Assembly: GCA_024653345.1 (NCBI GenBank)
Contig: JANLFV010000006.1
Location: 17,061-81,060, forward strand
Direction: 5' to 3'
DNA: 64,000 nt
Origin: Candidatus Acetothermia bacterium
Lineage (GTDB): Bacteria; Bipolaricaulota; Bipolaricaulia; RBG-16-55-9; JANLFV01
Translations under genes and position numbers: made by a program
In this document: positions 46,380 through 56,666 of the stretch, piece after piece
How the letters are laid out: every line of letters starts with the position of its first letter
How positions within the stretch are numbered: position 1 is the first letter of the stretch
Notes under the pieces: model-generated
What the model saw: the letters and a program-made list of their open reading frames with translations, nothing else
The model's database searches: none
What the model was told of the DNA's origin: nothing

Positions 46380-47696
46380 ATGCGTAAGATCCTGCTCGTC
46401 CTGCCCCTGGCCCTCATCCTCTTGGGCCTCGGCACGATCTCACTGGGAGGAGCAGACCGGGCAATCACCCTGACCATCTACGGCAATGACCTCGCGCTGG
46501 TGACCGAGCTGGTGACCCTCAGGCTCGAACTGGAACAGACCAGGGTGAGCCTCACCGGCCTGCCGAACAGACTGATCACCGATTCCGTCTCGCTGGAGGT
46601 CCTCAGCGGCGAACTGCAGGTCCTCGAACAGCAGTTCCTCTACGAGCCCCTGAGCCAGGCGACCTTGCTCCGAAAGTTCCTCGGCCGGGAGATCGAGGTC
46701 CGCGAGGGAGTGAACATCTATCGGGGGACGCTCCTCGGCTTGGACGGAGCGGTGATTATCCAGGAGCGCACCGGCGAGGTCCAGATAGTTAAGGACCCGA
46801 CCGGCTTCACGCTCCCCGGCCTGCCCGAACTGACGAGCGAGCCGACCCTCTCCTGGCTGGTCGCGACCGATCTTGTCGGGCCGCAGCCGGCAAGACTGGA
46901 CTACCTCACCACCGGGCTGAGCTGGGAGGCAACCTACCTGGGAATCCTCAATGAAGAGGAGCTGGACCTTAAGAGCCGGGTATCGGTCAGCAACAGCTCG
47001 GGGCTGAGCTACAGAGATGTGACGCTCCGCCTTGTCGCCGGCCAGCCACACCGCGTTGGGACCGTCCGCGGGCTCGGCTACGCCAAGGAGACAGCGATGG
47101 CCGCAGCGGCGCCCCAGTTCGCCGAAGCGGCGGCGTTCGAGTATCACCTTTACACCCTGGACCGCCCGGCAACCATCGAGGACGGGACGACCAAGGAGCT
47201 CTCGTTCATCTCCGCCCCACATGTCCAGATCGCCCGGCACTACATCTACGAGGGCCAGTATCGGGATGGCGTCTGGACGGAGGTCGAGTTCTCCAATTCC
47301 AAGGCCAATGGCCTGGGCCAGCCGCTCCCCGCCGGGACGATCAGGTTCTACCAGGACGGTCTCTTCGTCGGGGAGGGCACGATCCCCCACACCCCGGTCG
47401 ACGAGGAGGTGACGCTCACCGTCGGGCGGGCCTTCGATCTCATCGGGGAACGGACGCTGGTAGACCAGCGCCGGATCGCCGAGCGGAAGTATCGCGACAC
47501 CGTCTTGGTCACCTTGAAGAACCACAAGGAGCAGGATGTGACCGTCAAGGTCATCGAGCATCCGCAGGGCGACTGGACGATCCTCCAGGCGAGCCCGGAA
47601 TACAAGAAGGTCGACGCCGAGACGATCGAGTTCGAGCTCCCGGTGCAGGCCGGCGGCGAGGCGCAGGTGAGCTACACCGTCGAGTATCAATACTAG
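46380..47696 (+). CDS. DUF4139-type secreted protein
   Basis: A 438-residue protein with an N-terminal signal (MRKILLVLPLALILLGLGTIS). The middle and C-terminus match the DUF4139 pattern: LTTGLSWEATYLGILNEEELDLKSRVSVSNSSGLSYRDVTLRLVAG, then beta-rich segments ending VEHPQGDWTILQ. It is predicted extracytoplasmic; function is unknown. GGAGGTGG lies before the ATG. It is followed two bases later by a 71-residue gene and then the phosphohexomutase and leuS, with which it may share a transcript. Confidence 0.72.
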   Translation: MRKILLVLPLALILLGLGTISLGGADRAITLTIYGNDLALVTELVTLRLELEQTRVSLTGLPNRLITDSVSLEVLSGELQVLEQQFLYEPLSQATLLRKFLGREIEVREGVNIYRGTLLGLDGAVIIQERTGEVQIVKDPTGFTLPGLPELTSEPTLSWLVATDLVGPQPARLDYLTTGLSWEATYLGILNEEELDLKSRVSVSNSSGLSYRDVTLRLVAGQPHRVGTVRGLGYAKETAMAAAAPQFAEAAAFEYHLYTLDRPATIEDGTTKELSFISAPHVQIARHYIYEGQYRDGVWTEVEFSNSKANGLGQPLPAGTIRFYQDGLFVGEGTIPHTPVDEEVTLTVGRAFDLIGERTLVDQRRIAERKYRDTVLVTLKNHKEQDVTVKVIEHPQGDWTILQASPEYKKVDAETIEFELPVQAGGEAQVSYTVEYQY

Positions 47697-47698
47697 CG

Positions 47699-47914
47699 AT
47701 GGAGGAGAAGGTCGAGGAGACATATCGGGAGCGGTATCGGGAGGCGATCGAGCGGGTCCTCCCCGAGCTGCCGGTGGAGAACGGGGCGATCTCCGTCACC
47801 TCGATCTGGGTCGAGACCTCGCTCCCGCGTGACCTGATCATCGAGATCGTGAAGGAGGGGCGGCTGCGGCTCCCGCCGACGGTGGAGCGGATCGTCATCG
47901 AGCCCCAGAAGTAG
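47699..47914 (+). CDS. Small protein of unknown function
   Basis: A 71-residue acidic protein (MEEKVEETYRERYREAIERV start). It has no signal, cysteine motif or recognisable domain; the first half is helical and charged, the second half is mixed. It begins two bases after the DUF4139 stop and ends ten bases before the mutase start, so it is probably a real co-transcribed gene. Function is unknown. Confidence 0.6.
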   Translation: MEEKVEETYRERYREAIERVLPELPVENGAISVTSIWVETSLPRDLIIEIVKEGRLRLPPTVERIVIEPQK

Positions 47915-47924
47915 CGGAACGGAG

Positions 47925-49388
47925 ATGCCCCAGGCAATTCAGTTCGGGACAGACGGCTGGCGGGGAGTCCTGGCGGAGGACTTCACCTTCGAGAATGTCG
48001 GAAGGGTGGCCCAAGCGCTCGCGGACTTCCTCAAGTCCCCGCAGCGGCGGGACCTGGAGATCTACCGCGACTGGGGGGTGGAGTATCGCCAGGCGGAGCA
48101 CGGGGTGCTCGTGGGCTACGACACAAGGTTCATGTCCCGCGACTTCGCGGTCTACCTGGGAAGGGTGCTCCGCTCGAACGAGATCCCCGTCTGCATCACG
48201 GCCGAGCCGGTCCCGAGCCCCGCGCTCGCCTGGGCCGTCCTCCATCACCGCGCGGCCTGCGGGGTGATGATCACCTCCTCGCACAATCCGTATCAATACA
48301 ACGGGATCAAGCTCAAGCCGGAGTTCGGCGGCTCCGCCCCGCCCCAATACACAAAGATGGTCGAGGGCTTCCTCTCCTACAAGCACAAGCTCACCGCCGG
48401 GGAGGAAGAGCTCCAGGAGATCGAGCTCAAGGAGCCATACTTGGCGCGGATCAAGGAGCTGGTCGATCTCGACCTGCTACGAAGCGCCCCGCTCCAAGTG
48501 GTCGTCGACGCCATGTATGGCTCGGCGCGGGGCTACATACCGACCATTCTTGAGGAGCTGGGAATCGAGCATGTGGCGATCCGCGCGGGGAACGACCCCT
48601 ACTTCGGGGGAAAGAATCCGGAGCCGATCATGCGGAACCTCGTCCCGCTCAAGGCCGTGATCCGGAGCGAGCGGACCAGAGCCAAGAATGGCCGGCTGAC
48701 CGTCGGGGTCGTCACCGACGGGGACGGGGACCGCGTGGCGGGGATGGACGAGGCGGGAAGCTTGATCGACTCGCATCGGGCCTACGCGCTGATCTTCCGC
48801 CACCTCTTGGCGAAGGGCCTCCGCGGGAAGGCGGTGAAGTCGATCTCCCTCACGGACATGGCTGACCGGATCGCCGAGCGGAACGGGATCGAGCTGGAAC
48901 AGACCCCCGTGGGGTTCAAGTTCATCGGGGAGAAGATGGTCCGCGAGGACGTGTTGATCGGCGGGGAGGAGAGCGGCGGGATCGGGATCAAGGGCCACAT
49001 CCCCGAGCGGGACGGGATCCTCAACTCCCTCCTGCTCCTGGAGATCGTGGCCCGCGAGAGGCGGCCGCTCAGCGCGATCGTCCAGACGATGATGGAGGAG
49101 CTCGGCTATCACTACTACGACCGGCGGGACCTCGCGCTCGAGGCCCGGCTCGAGCTGGTGGAGCACCTCAAGCTCCGCCCGCCGGGGGAGTTCGCCGGCC
49201 GGAGGGTGGTGGCGGTCGAGACGCTCGATGGGGTAAAATTGCGATTTACTGGCGGCTGGCTCCTCTTCCGGGCCTCGGGGACTGAGCCCTTGCTCCGGCT
49301 CTACTGCGAGATGCCCTCCCCCGAGGAGGTCCAGGAGGTCTTGAGCGAGGCGGAGCACTACGCGCGAGGTGAACGGAAGCTATGGTAG
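47925..49388 (+). CDS. Phosphoglucomutase/phosphomannomutase family protein
   Basis: A 487-residue alpha-D-phosphohexomutase that isomerises hexose-1-/6-phosphates. The catalytic phosphoserine loop is [13 protein letters not shown] (S119), the metal loop DGDGDR lies near residue 265, the sugar-binding loop GGEESGG is near residue 346, and the phosphate site [10 protein letters not shown] is near the end. Glucose versus mannose versus glucosamine preference cannot be read. It overlaps leuS by seven bases. Confidence 0.93.
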   Translation: MPQAIQFGTDGWRGVLAEDFTFENVGRVAQALADFLKSPQRRDLEIYRDWGVEYRQAEHGVLVGYDTRFMSRDFAVYLGRVLRSNEIPVCITAEPVPSPALAWAVLHHRAACGVMITSSHNPYQYNGIKLKPEFGGSAPPQYTKMVEGFLSYKHKLTAGEEELQEIELKEPYLARIKELVDLDLLRSAPLQVVVDAMYGSARGYIPTILEELGIEHVAIRAGNDPYFGGKNPEPIMRNLVPLKAVIRSERTRAKNGRLTVGVVTDGDGDRVAGMDEAGSLIDSHRAYALIFRHLLAKGLRGKAVKSISLTDMADRIAERNGIELEQTPVGFKFIGEKMVREDVLIGGEESGGIGIKGHIPERDGILNSLLLLEIVARERRPLSAIVQTMMEELGYHYYDRRDLALEARLELVEHLKLRPPGEFAGRRVVAVETLDGVKLRFTGGWLLFRASGTEPLLRLYCEMPSPEEVQEVLSEAEHYARGERKLW

Positions 49389-52171
49389 ACCGATACGACT
49401 TCAAGGAGATCGAGCGGAAGTGGCGCTCCTTCTGGGAGGAGCGGGGGTTCTTCAAGGCCGACATCAACGGGTTCGACCGGAAGCTCTACTACCTGAACAT
49501 GTTCCCCTACCCCTCCGGCGAGCTTCATGTCGGCCATGGCCGAAACTACATCATCGGGGACTGCCTCACCAGGTTCTACCTGATGAACGGCTACAATGTG
49601 CTCAACCCGATGGGCTGGGACGCCTTCGGCCTCCCCGCGGAGAACGCCGCGATCCGGCACAAGGCCCACCCGAAGAAGTGGACCTACGAGGCGATCGCCC
49701 GCTATAAGGAGCAGTTCCGGACCATGGGGGTCCAATTCGACTGGGAGAGGGAGATCACGACCTGCAAGCCGGAATACTACAAGTGGACCCAATGGCTCTT
49801 CCTCAAGCTCTACGAGAATGGGCTGGCCTACCGGGCAGCGGCCTTGGTCAACTGGTGCCCCTCCTGCGCCACGAGCCTGGCGAATGAGCAGGTGGTCGGT
49901 GGGGCCTGCGAGCGCTGCGGGACCCCGGTGAAGAAGAAGAAGCTCACCCAGTGGTTCTTCAAGATCACGGCCTACGCCGAGCGGCTGCTGCGGGACCTAG
50001 ACCTTCTGGATTGGCCCGAGCGGGTGAAGGTGATGCAACGGAACTGGATCGGGAAGAGCGAGGGGGCCGAGGTCGAGTTCCCCCTCGCTGACCGCGAGGG
50101 GAGCCTCAAGGTCTTCACCACCAGGCCCGACACCCTCTGGGGCGCGACCTTCATGGCCGTCGCCCCGGAGCACCCGCTGGTCGAGCGGCTCCTGGCCGAG
50201 CGGCCCGACCGGGCCCTGGAGGAGTTCGTCGACCGGGTCTTGAGGGTGAGCGAGATCGAGCGCGGGGCCGCCGAGGCGGAGAAGGAGGGCTACTTCACCG
50301 GCTGGCAAGCGGTCAACCCCGTCAACAACGAAAAGATCCCGATCTATGTGGCCAACTATGTCCTGATGGGCTACGGGACCGGGGCGATCATGGCCGTCCC
50401 GGCCCACGACGAGCGGGACTTCCAGTTTGCCCTGAGGTATGGCCTCCCGGTCATCCCCGTGATCAAGCGGCCCGACGGGCGGGCCAAGAGCCTGGTCCTG
50501 AAGGGGGCCTATCGCCCCGGCCTTAAGGAGGCCCTCGCCCGGGCCGGCTTCCAGCTCGAGGAGCGCGACGGCTCACTCTATGTCTCACTAGCGGAGGATC
50601 GCCGGGCCGAATACATCGCGCTGGTCCAGAAGTTCATCCTCCCCGGCTCCTGGACCGAGGTGATCGGCTCGAGCTGGCAGTTCGTCTTCCCCGACCGGGT
50701 GATGAACATCGGCTCAATCAGTGAGGAGCGGGCGGCCCTCGAGCGCTGCCAGGAGCTCGAGCCCGCCCTCCAAGGGAAGCGGACCGTCGCGGAGGTCCTC
50801 TGGGGGGTCGAGTTCTACCGCGATCTCCTCTTCCACGCCGAGTTCGGGGAGATGATCAACTCCGGGGAGCTCTCGGGGACCCCCGGCGAGGAGGCTGTGA
50901 AGCGGACGATCAAATGGCTCGAGGAGCGCGGCTTTGGGAAGGCCGCGGTCAGCTACCGCTTGCGGGACTGGCTGATCTCCCGCCAGCGCTACTGGGGGGC
51001 ACCGATCCCGATCATCTACTGCGATAAGTGCGGGATCGTCCCCGTCCCGGAGGAGGATCTCCCGGTCCTCCTACCCGATGTCCCGACGGTGACGAAGGAG
51101 GGGCTGGCGGGGATCCCCGAGTTCGTCCAGACGAGCTGCCCGAGGTGCCGCGGCCCGGCGCGGCGGGAGACCGACACCATGGACACCTTCGTGGACTCGA
51201 GCTGGTATTACCTCCGCTACATCTCGCCCCATGACCATGAGAGGCCGTTCGATACCCGCCTGGTGAACAAGTGGCTCCCCGTGGACCAGTATGTCGGTGG
51301 GGTGGAGCACGCGATCCTGCACCTGATGTATTCGAGGTTCATCACCAAGGCCCTCAAGGACATGGGCTACCTTGACTTCGATGAGCCCTTCGCCAGGCTC
51401 TTCACCCAGGGGATGGTCTGCCTCGGGGGCCAGGCGATGTCCAAGTCGAAGGGGAACATCGTCTCGATCTCCGAGGTCGTCGAGGAATACGGGGCCGATA
51501 CCCAGCGGCTCTACACCCTCTTCATGGGCCCGCCGGAGAAGGACATCGAGTGGAGCCCGACCGACATCGCCGGCTCTTCCCGGTTCATCCGCAGAGTGTG
51601 GCAGTTGGTGAACGAGCACCTTGATCTGGCCAGCCTCCCCAAGGCCGGGAAGTTCGAGCAGGCAGCGCTGGGCGAGCGCGACCGCCGGCTCTGGCAGCGG
51701 CTGAACCAGACAGTCAAGTCGGTGGGCGATGACATCTCCCTCTTCCACTTTAACACCGCGGTCAGTGCGCTCATGGAGTTCGTCAATGAGCTCGGGGACT
51801 ATGTGGCGGGCGAGATCAACGGGCCGCTGCTGAAGGTGGCGCTCGAGGAGTTGATCCTTCTACTCTCACCGTTCACGCCCTTCGTCTGCGAGGAGCTGTG
51901 GCAGCGGCTTGGCCACCGCGAGGCGGTCCTGGAGAACCGCTGGCCGCGCTACGATGAGCGGGCGCTCGTGGTCGAGGAGCAGGAGATCGTGGTTCAGGTG
52001 AACGGGAAGGTCCGGGGGCGGCTCACAGTCCCCGTGGCGCTGGCCGCGGATCAGGAGGAGCTGAAGCGCCGAGCGATGGAGCTGGAGTCAGTCCAGCGCC
52101 AGCTCGACGGCCACAAGCTGCAGAAGGTGATCGTCGTCCCCGGGAAGCTGGTCAACCTGGTGGTGGGGTGA
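49382..52171 (+). CDS. leuS: Leucyl-tRNA synthetase
   Basis: A 929-residue class I synthetase. The HIGH motif is HVGH (residues 49-52), the KMSKS motif is MSKSK near residue 686, and an editing CP1 domain with zinc-like CPSC/CERC pairs lies around residues 160-180. It charges tRNA-Leu and hydrolyses mischarged tRNA. Last gene of the mutase operon. Confidence 0.97.
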   Translation: MVDRYDFKEIERKWRSFWEERGFFKADINGFDRKLYYLNMFPYPSGELHVGHGRNYIIGDCLTRFYLMNGYNVLNPMGWDAFGLPAENAAIRHKAHPKKWTYEAIARYKEQFRTMGVQFDWEREITTCKPEYYKWTQWLFLKLYENGLAYRAAALVNWCPSCATSLANEQVVGGACERCGTPVKKKKLTQWFFKITAYAERLLRDLDLLDWPERVKVMQRNWIGKSEGAEVEFPLADREGSLKVFTTRPDTLWGATFMAVAPEHPLVERLLAERPDRALEEFVDRVLRVSEIERGAAEAEKEGYFTGWQAVNPVNNEKIPIYVANYVLMGYGTGAIMAVPAHDERDFQFALRYGLPVIPVIKRPDGRAKSLVLKGAYRPGLKEALARAGFQLEERDGSLYVSLAEDRRAEYIALVQKFILPGSWTEVIGSSWQFVFPDRVMNIGSISEERAALERCQELEPALQGKRTVAEVLWGVEFYRDLLFHAEFGEMINSGELSGTPGEEAVKRTIKWLEERGFGKAAVSYRLRDWLISRQRYWGAPIPIIYCDKCGIVPVPEEDLPVLLPDVPTVTKEGLAGIPEFVQTSCPRCRGPARRETDTMDTFVDSSWYYLRYISPHDHERPFDTRLVNKWLPVDQYVGGVEHAILHLMYSRFITKALKDMGYLDFDEPFARLFTQGMVCLGGQAMSKSKGNIVSISEVVEEYGADTQRLYTLFMGPPEKDIEWSPTDIAGSSRFIRRVWQLVNEHLDLASLPKAGKFEQAALGERDRRLWQRLNQTVKSVGDDISLFHFNTAVSALMEFVNELGDYVAGEINGPLLKVALEELILLLSPFTPFVCEELWQRLGHREAVLENRWPRYDERALVVEEQEIVVQVNGKVRGRLTVPVALAADQEELKRRAMELESVQRQLDGHKLQKVIVVPGKLVNLVVG

Positions 52172-52192
52172 GCAGCATTCGCCGCGGAAGTT

Positions 52193-52393
52193 TTACCTTC
52201 TCAAGCCGCGGAGCTGGGCCCGCTGCCGTCGCGCCCAGCGGATTATGAGTATCGCCAGAGCAATTAAAATAAGGCGTAAAAGGAGTGACTACCCGGAGAG
52301 GAGATGGCCGCCAATGGTGACGGAGACTCGGCCAAATATGGAGCCTATGAGGAGGAACCAGCCGAGACCTTCGATCACATAGTATCCGGCCAT
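52193..52393 (-). pseudogene. Short two-helix membrane frame interrupted by an in-frame TAG
   Basis: From ATG 52391-52393 the frame gives 34 residues with a hydrophobic stretch (GLGWFLLIGSIFG), a TAG at 52289-52291, then 31 more residues containing SLLLRLILIALAILIIRWARR and a TAA. The two halves are in one frame and both look like membrane helices. A decayed gene or a coincidence is most likely. The 291 bases between leuS and comEC hold no other gene. Confidence 0.3.
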
Positions 52394-52462
52394 CTCTCGC
52401 CCTCGCTATGGGAGGCGTCCACCCTTGAGCCAGTCAAGGGCGAGGGATGAGGAGGGAGCGAG

Positions 52463-53977
52463 ATGCGCCGCCGGCCGTTGGTTGTGGCGGCCCTCGCCTA
52501 CATCGCCGGGATCAGCCTGGGAAGACATGTCCCTGGCTTACCCATCTCCCTCCTGTTCGCCCTCACCGCCTTATCCCTCGCTCTGGCCTCCATCTCCCAT
52601 CGATCCAAACCCGGTGTAAGCCAGGTGGCCCTAATCGGGGCGATCATCGCCACCGGAGCGCTCCTCTATTATAACTCCCGCCTCCCCGCCGAGGCCCTCT
52701 ACCTCCAGAGCCGGGAGTGGGCCTACATCCAGGGGGTGGTGGCTGACTACCCCGCCCAGGGGCCGGAGCGGACCTCTTTTATCCTGCGGCCGCGCGATAG
52801 CGCAGGCTATCTCCAGGTCTTCTACTTCCACAAGGGGGCCGGGGAGCCGCTCCAGATCAGCTACGGCGATGAGCTCCGCCTCTACGCCGAGGTCGAGTGG
52901 CCCGAGAAGATCGATAGCTTCGACTATCGCGAGTATCTCCTCCAGCGGGGGATCTGGGGGACCGTCGGGGTCTGGTCCAAGCGCGACCTCAAGCTCGTGG
53001 CCCACGGGCGGGGGAACCCGATCCTGGCACTCGGCTACTCCGTTCGGGAGAGGCTCTTCCGGTTCATCGATCATCACATCCCCTGCCAGGCTGGGCTGCT
53101 GAAGGCCCTCCTCTTCGGCGAGCGGGGCTACCTCGAGGCCGGCCTGGAAGAGCAGTTCCGCGACGCGGGCGTGGCCCATGTCCTGGCCGTCTCCGGGCTC
53201 CACTTGGGGATCATCCTCGGATTATTCTGGCTTGTCCTCAGGCGCATCCGGCTCTCCGCCGGGATGAGCTACGCTCTCCTCATCCCCGTCGTGGCCTTCT
53301 ATCTTCTGCTCGTGGGGTTCCGCGTGAGCCTAGTGCGCGCGGCGGTGATGTTCGCCTTCCTCGCCCTCGGGCTGGTCCTGGCCGAGCGGGGGCTGATCCT
53401 GCGGAAGTGGGCCGACCCTTATCAGAGCCTGAGCGCGGCGGCCTTAGCTATCCTCGGCTGGCAGCCGCAGGCCCTCTTCGATGTGAGCTTCCAATTGAGC
53501 TTCTCCGCCACGCTCGGGATCATCTTCTTCCTCCCCAAGCTCGAGCGGACTGAGCTCCTCAAGCTGATCCGCCCCCGCTGGCTCCGCGGCTTGATCGCCG
53601 TCTCCCTCGCGGCCCAGCTCGGCGTCATCCCCTTCATCGCCTGGCACTTCCAGCGCTTCTATCTCTTGGTGATCCTGGCGAACCTGGCGGTGATCCCGCT
53701 CGTGACGGCCGCCCTCTGGGGCGGGGTCGGGCTCCTCTTCCTCGGGCTAGCGATACCGCCGCTGGCGAGCTACCTCGGGCTGGCCGAGGACCGACTCCTC
53801 GAGGCCCTGGAATGGCTCACGGCCGCCCTGGCCAGGCTCCGTTTCTCCTACCTCGAGCTTGCGGGAGCGGCCTTCTTTGTCTGCCTCGGCCTCTACTTGG
53901 CCTTCCTGGCCGCGGCCGTGGCCCTCGTTTACTTCAGATCTCGGCCCGCGAGGCCACCCTCTCCCGAACGAAGCTGA
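52463..53977 (+). CDS. comEC: ComEC/Rec2-type DNA-uptake channel protein
   Basis: A 504-residue membrane protein with N-terminal hydrophobic segments, the OB-like DUF4131 region (GVVADYPAQGPERT), and the competence domain (DAGVAHVLAVSGLHLGIILG near residue 240, GFRVSLVRAAVMF) with about ten membrane helices. It imports single-stranded DNA in competent bacteria. The C-terminal metallo-beta-lactamase domain found in many ComEC proteins is absent. Its 3' end overlaps thrS by 44 bases on the opposite strand. Other competence genes are not in the window. Confidence 0.88.
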   Translation: MRRRPLVVAALAYIAGISLGRHVPGLPISLLFALTALSLALASISHRSKPGVSQVALIGAIIATGALLYYNSRLPAEALYLQSREWAYIQGVVADYPAQGPERTSFILRPRDSAGYLQVFYFHKGAGEPLQISYGDELRLYAEVEWPEKIDSFDYREYLLQRGIWGTVGVWSKRDLKLVAHGRGNPILALGYSVRERLFRFIDHHIPCQAGLLKALLFGERGYLEAGLEEQFRDAGVAHVLAVSGLHLGIILGLFWLVLRRIRLSAGMSYALLIPVVAFYLLLVGFRVSLVRAAVMFAFLALGLVLAERGLILRKWADPYQSLSAAALAILGWQPQALFDVSFQLSFSATLGIIFFLPKLERTELLKLIRPRWLRGLIAVSLAAQLGVIPFIAWHFQRFYLLVILANLAVIPLVTAALWGGVGLLFLGLAIPPLASYLGLAEDRLLEALEWLTAALARLRFSYLELAGAAFFVCLGLYLAFLAAAVALVYFRSRPARPPSPERS

Positions 53978-55859
53978 TGAACTCCTCGAGCGGCTTTTTG
54001 CCGAGGTCCTCCCCGGTCCGGAGGCGGGGGGCGACTTGGCCTTCGGCCTCCTCGCGGTCGCCGACCACGAGCATGTAGGGGACCTTCTGGAGCTGGGCCT
54101 GCCGGATCCGGTAGGAGAGGGTCTTCCCCCCGCCGTGGAGCTCGGCCCGGAGGCCGGCCTCCCTCAGGCGGGCCACCACCCTCTCGGCGTAGGCCGAGTT
54201 CTTCTCGATCACCGGGAGGACGGCCGCTTGGACCGGGGCGAGCCAGACCGGGAAGGCCCCGGCGTAGTGCTCTATGAGGATCCCGAGGAACCGCTCCAGA
54301 GACCCGAGCAAGGCCCGGTGGATCATGTAGGGCCGGTGCTCGCGGCTGTCCTCGCCCATGAAGGTGAGGTCGAACCTCTCCGGGAGATTAAAGTCGAACT
54401 GGATGGTCGAGAGCTGCCAGCTCCTTCCGATCGCGTCCTTGACCTTGATGTCGATCTTCGGGCCGTAGAAGACCGCCTCCCCCTCCATCCTGGTGTAGGG
54501 GAAGCCCCGGCGCTCGAGGGCCCGCGCGAGGGCCCCCTCGGCCAGCTCCCAGCTCTCTTCGCTCCCGGCATACTTCTCCGGGGTCGCGGGGTCACGGACG
54601 CTCAGGATCAGCTCATACTCCTTGAACCCGAACGCCTCGAGCATGTAGAGGCTGAAGTCCAGGACCTTTAGAATTTCGTCCTCAACCTGGTCCGGCCGAC
54701 AGAAGATGTGGGCGTCGTCTTGGGTGAAGCCGCGGACACGCAAGAGGCCATGCAAGACCCCGCTCCGCTCGTAGCGGTAGACCGTCCCCAGCTCGGCCCA
54801 CCTTAAGGGGAGGTCGCGGTAGCTCCGCGGCTGGCTCTTGTAGATCAGGATGTGGAAGGGGCAGTTCATCGGCTTGAGGTAATACTCCTGCCCTTCGATG
54901 TCGATCGGGGCATACATGTTCTCGCGGTAGAAGTCGAGGTGGCCGCTCTTCTCCCAGAGCCTGGCCCGCCCGATGTGCGGTGTGTAGATGAGCTCGTAGC
55001 CGTTCTTGAGGTGCTCGGCCCGCCAGAAGTCCTCGATGATCAGCCGGACCCTAGCCCCCTTGGGGTGCCAGTAGATCAAGCCGGTCCCGCCCTCATCGTA
55101 GGTGTTGAATAGGTCCAGCTCCCGCCCGAGCCGGCGGTGGTCCCGCTTGGCCGCCTCCTCCAGTTGCTTTAAGTAGCTTTCCAGCTCCTCCCTCTTGTAG
55201 AAGGCGGTCCCGTAGACCCGCTGGAGCATCTTGTTCCGCTCATCGCCCCGCCAGTAGGCCCCGGCCACCTCGAGGAGCTTGAAGTGCTTGACCTGGCCGG
55301 TGCTCAGCATGTGCGGCCCGCGGCAGAGGTCGAGGAACTCGCCGTCCTTGTAGAGCGAGACCTCCTCATCGGGGATCCCCTCGAGGAGCTCGAGCTTGTA
55401 GGCCTCCCCCCGCTCGGCGAAGATCCGCCGGGCCTCTTCCTTCGAGACCTCTAATCGCTCGAAGGGGTGGTTCTCCCGGATGATCCTCTCCATCTCCTTA
55501 GAGATCTTCTCTAGGTCCTCGTGGGAGAGGCTCGCCGGGAGGTCGAAGTCGTAGTAGAAGCCATCTTCGATCGCCGGGCCGATCGCCAGCTTCGCCTCGG
55601 GGATCAGCCGCTTGACCGCCTGGGCCAGGATGTGGGAGAGGCTGTGGCGGTAGATCTCCCTGGCCTCCGGGGAATCGATGGGAATGAGCTCGACCCTGGC
55701 CCCGTCAGGGACGGCCCGGTGGAGGTCGATCAGCTCGCCGTCGAGCTTCGCGCCTATGATGATCGATTTAGCTCGGGGCTCGAGCTCGGCCAGGAGCTCC
55801 TTCAACGGCCGGCCGCCGCGGGCCTGTAGGCTCCTTCCATCGGGCAGCTTGATGATCAT
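53934..55859 (-). CDS. thrS: Threonyl-tRNA synthetase
   Basis: A 641-residue class II synthetase with an N-terminal TGS domain (about 1-60), the editing domain with HxxxH (SHILAQA), and class II motifs, including the conserved CPFHILIY zinc-cysteine region and RGFTQDDAHIFC. It charges tRNA-Thr and edits serine. AAGGAGG precedes the ATG. Expression is probably controlled by the leader hairpin and terminator at 55878-55951. The 3' end converges on comEC. Confidence 0.97.
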   Translation of the reverse strand: MIIKLPDGRSLQARGGRPLKELLAELEPRAKSIIIGAKLDGELIDLHRAVPDGARVELIPIDSPEAREIYRHSLSHILAQAVKRLIPEAKLAIGPAIEDGFYYDFDLPASLSHEDLEKISKEMERIIRENHPFERLEVSKEEARRIFAERGEAYKLELLEGIPDEEVSLYKDGEFLDLCRGPHMLSTGQVKHFKLLEVAGAYWRGDERNKMLQRVYGTAFYKREELESYLKQLEEAAKRDHRRLGRELDLFNTYDEGGTGLIYWHPKGARVRLIIEDFWRAEHLKNGYELIYTPHIGRARLWEKSGHLDFYRENMYAPIDIEGQEYYLKPMNCPFHILIYKSQPRSYRDLPLRWAELGTVYRYERSGVLHGLLRVRGFTQDDAHIFCRPDQVEDEILKVLDFSLYMLEAFGFKEYELILSVRDPATPEKYAGSEESWELAEGALARALERRGFPYTRMEGEAVFYGPKIDIKVKDAIGRSWQLSTIQFDFNLPERFDLTFMGEDSREHRPYMIHRALLGSLERFLGILIEHYAGAFPVWLAPVQAAVLPVIEKNSAYAERVVARLREAGLRAELHGGGKTLSYRIRQAQLQKVPYMLVVGDREEAEGQVAPRLRTGEDLGKKPLEEFISFVRERVASRAEI

Positions 55860-55877
55860 CCTTCAACCCTCCTTAAG

Positions 55878-55913
55878 AAAACGAAAAGACCTTGGACCCT
55901 TCGGTCCGAGGTC
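55878..55913 (-). terminator. Attenuator-type terminator in the thrS leader
   Basis: Minus-strand stem of about 11 base pairs with one mismatch (GACCTCGGACC / GGTCCAAGGTC), then TTTTCGTTTT, about 20 bases before the thrS ATG. Confidence 0.8.
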
Positions 55914-55921
55914 GGCACATA

Positions 55922-55951
55922 GTAGCACCCTGCAACGAGCCAGGGTGCTAC
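55922..55951 (-). promoter_or_regulatory. Perfect 11-base-pair hairpin in the thrS leader with a CGU loop
   Basis: Minus-strand GTAGCACCCTG pairs with CAGGGTGCTAC around an 8-base loop GCTCGTTG. The loop contains CGT (55935-55937), the anticodon of a tRNA-Thr, as in the operator of Escherichia coli thrS. A T-box role is an alternative, but the canonical T-box sequence is not present. Confidence 0.55.
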
Positions 55952-56031
55952 CCCTCCGTCGTGCGCGTGGACAGGGACTCCGCTAGGCTCCTCACCTCCC
56001 CGCGAAGTGATCTCTCAGCCATCACGGAGGA

Positions 56032-56060
56032 AATATAACACACCTCCTGTCAGTTGTCAA
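56032..56060 (-). promoter_or_regulatory. Promoter for thrS
   Basis: Minus-strand TTGACA (56055-56060), 17-base spacer, TATATT (56032-56037). The leader is about 165 bases. Confidence 0.88.
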
Positions 56061-56132
56061 TCCCCGGCGGGCCCGCGCTTGTGCAAAGTTGATGAACGGC
56101 CAGCTTGGCCGAGCCGATCTCCTTGCGGGAGC

Positions 56133-56666
56133 CTAGCGGAGCGAATATCCCAGACCGAGCGTGACCGCGATCGGGGCCACGACCAGCTTCCCACCGGGCC
56201 AGACGAACCCGATCCTCAGCTCACCGAGGAGGCTCAGCCTGTCGGTCACTGCGCATCTAATGCCCAGCGGCGCCTCGGGGATGAGAAGAGGCCTCAGCCA
56301 CTCCCCGAGCGGGGGCGGGGGCCAGGTCTCGATGAAGCCCAGGGTGCCGGTCACCCCGAGGCCGGCGTAAGGGGAGAGGCGGCTCTGCGGCAGGAGGTTG
56401 TAGAGATAGACCGCTCTTCCCAAGAGGCCGAAGACCGCCGTCGGCCCGGAGAGGTCGAGCACGAAGTTGAGCCCCGCCCTGATCTTCGAGTGGCTGTCCA
56501 GACCCCAGGAGCACTCGACCCCCGTGGATACATTCGTGCTCCAGGTGACATTCAGGATCACCTCTTCCAGTCCGGCCCCAGAGGCAGCCGGCGCTACTGA
56601 AACCGCAGCGACCGCCAGCAGGGTTGCTGCGAAGGCCGCTCTCGTCATTCTGGGCCTCGGGAGCAT
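56133..56666 (-). CDS. Secreted protein, outer-membrane-barrel-like
   Basis: A 177-residue protein with an N-terminal signal (RAAFAATLLAVAAVSVAPAASG). The rest alternates hydrophobic and polar residues and ends in a hydrophobic aromatic strand (APIAVTLGLGYSL), as in small outer-membrane beta-barrel proteins. No family was recognised. It points to an outer membrane if correct. Start is inferred: ATG 56664-56666 with a GGGGGTG upstream. The neighbouring AAA ATPase gene is 124 bases upstream on the same strand; a functional link is unproven. Confidence 0.45.
   Translation of the reverse strand: MLPRPRMTRAAFAATLLAVAAVSVAPAASGAGLEEVILNVTWSTNVSTGVECSWGLDSHSKIRAGLNFVLDLSGPTAVFGLLGRAVYLYNLLPQSRLSPYAGLGVTGTLGFIETWPPPPLGEWLRPLLIPEAPLGIRCAVTDRLSLLGELRIGFVWPGGKLVVAPIAVTLGLGYSLR

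Noticed and set aside
55860-56030. A T-box riboswitch in front of thrS
   Set aside because: The leader has AGGGTGCTAC, not the AGGGTGGNACCGCG T-box sequence, and no specifier loop with a convincing Thr codon could be placed, so it is reported only as an attenuator-like leader.
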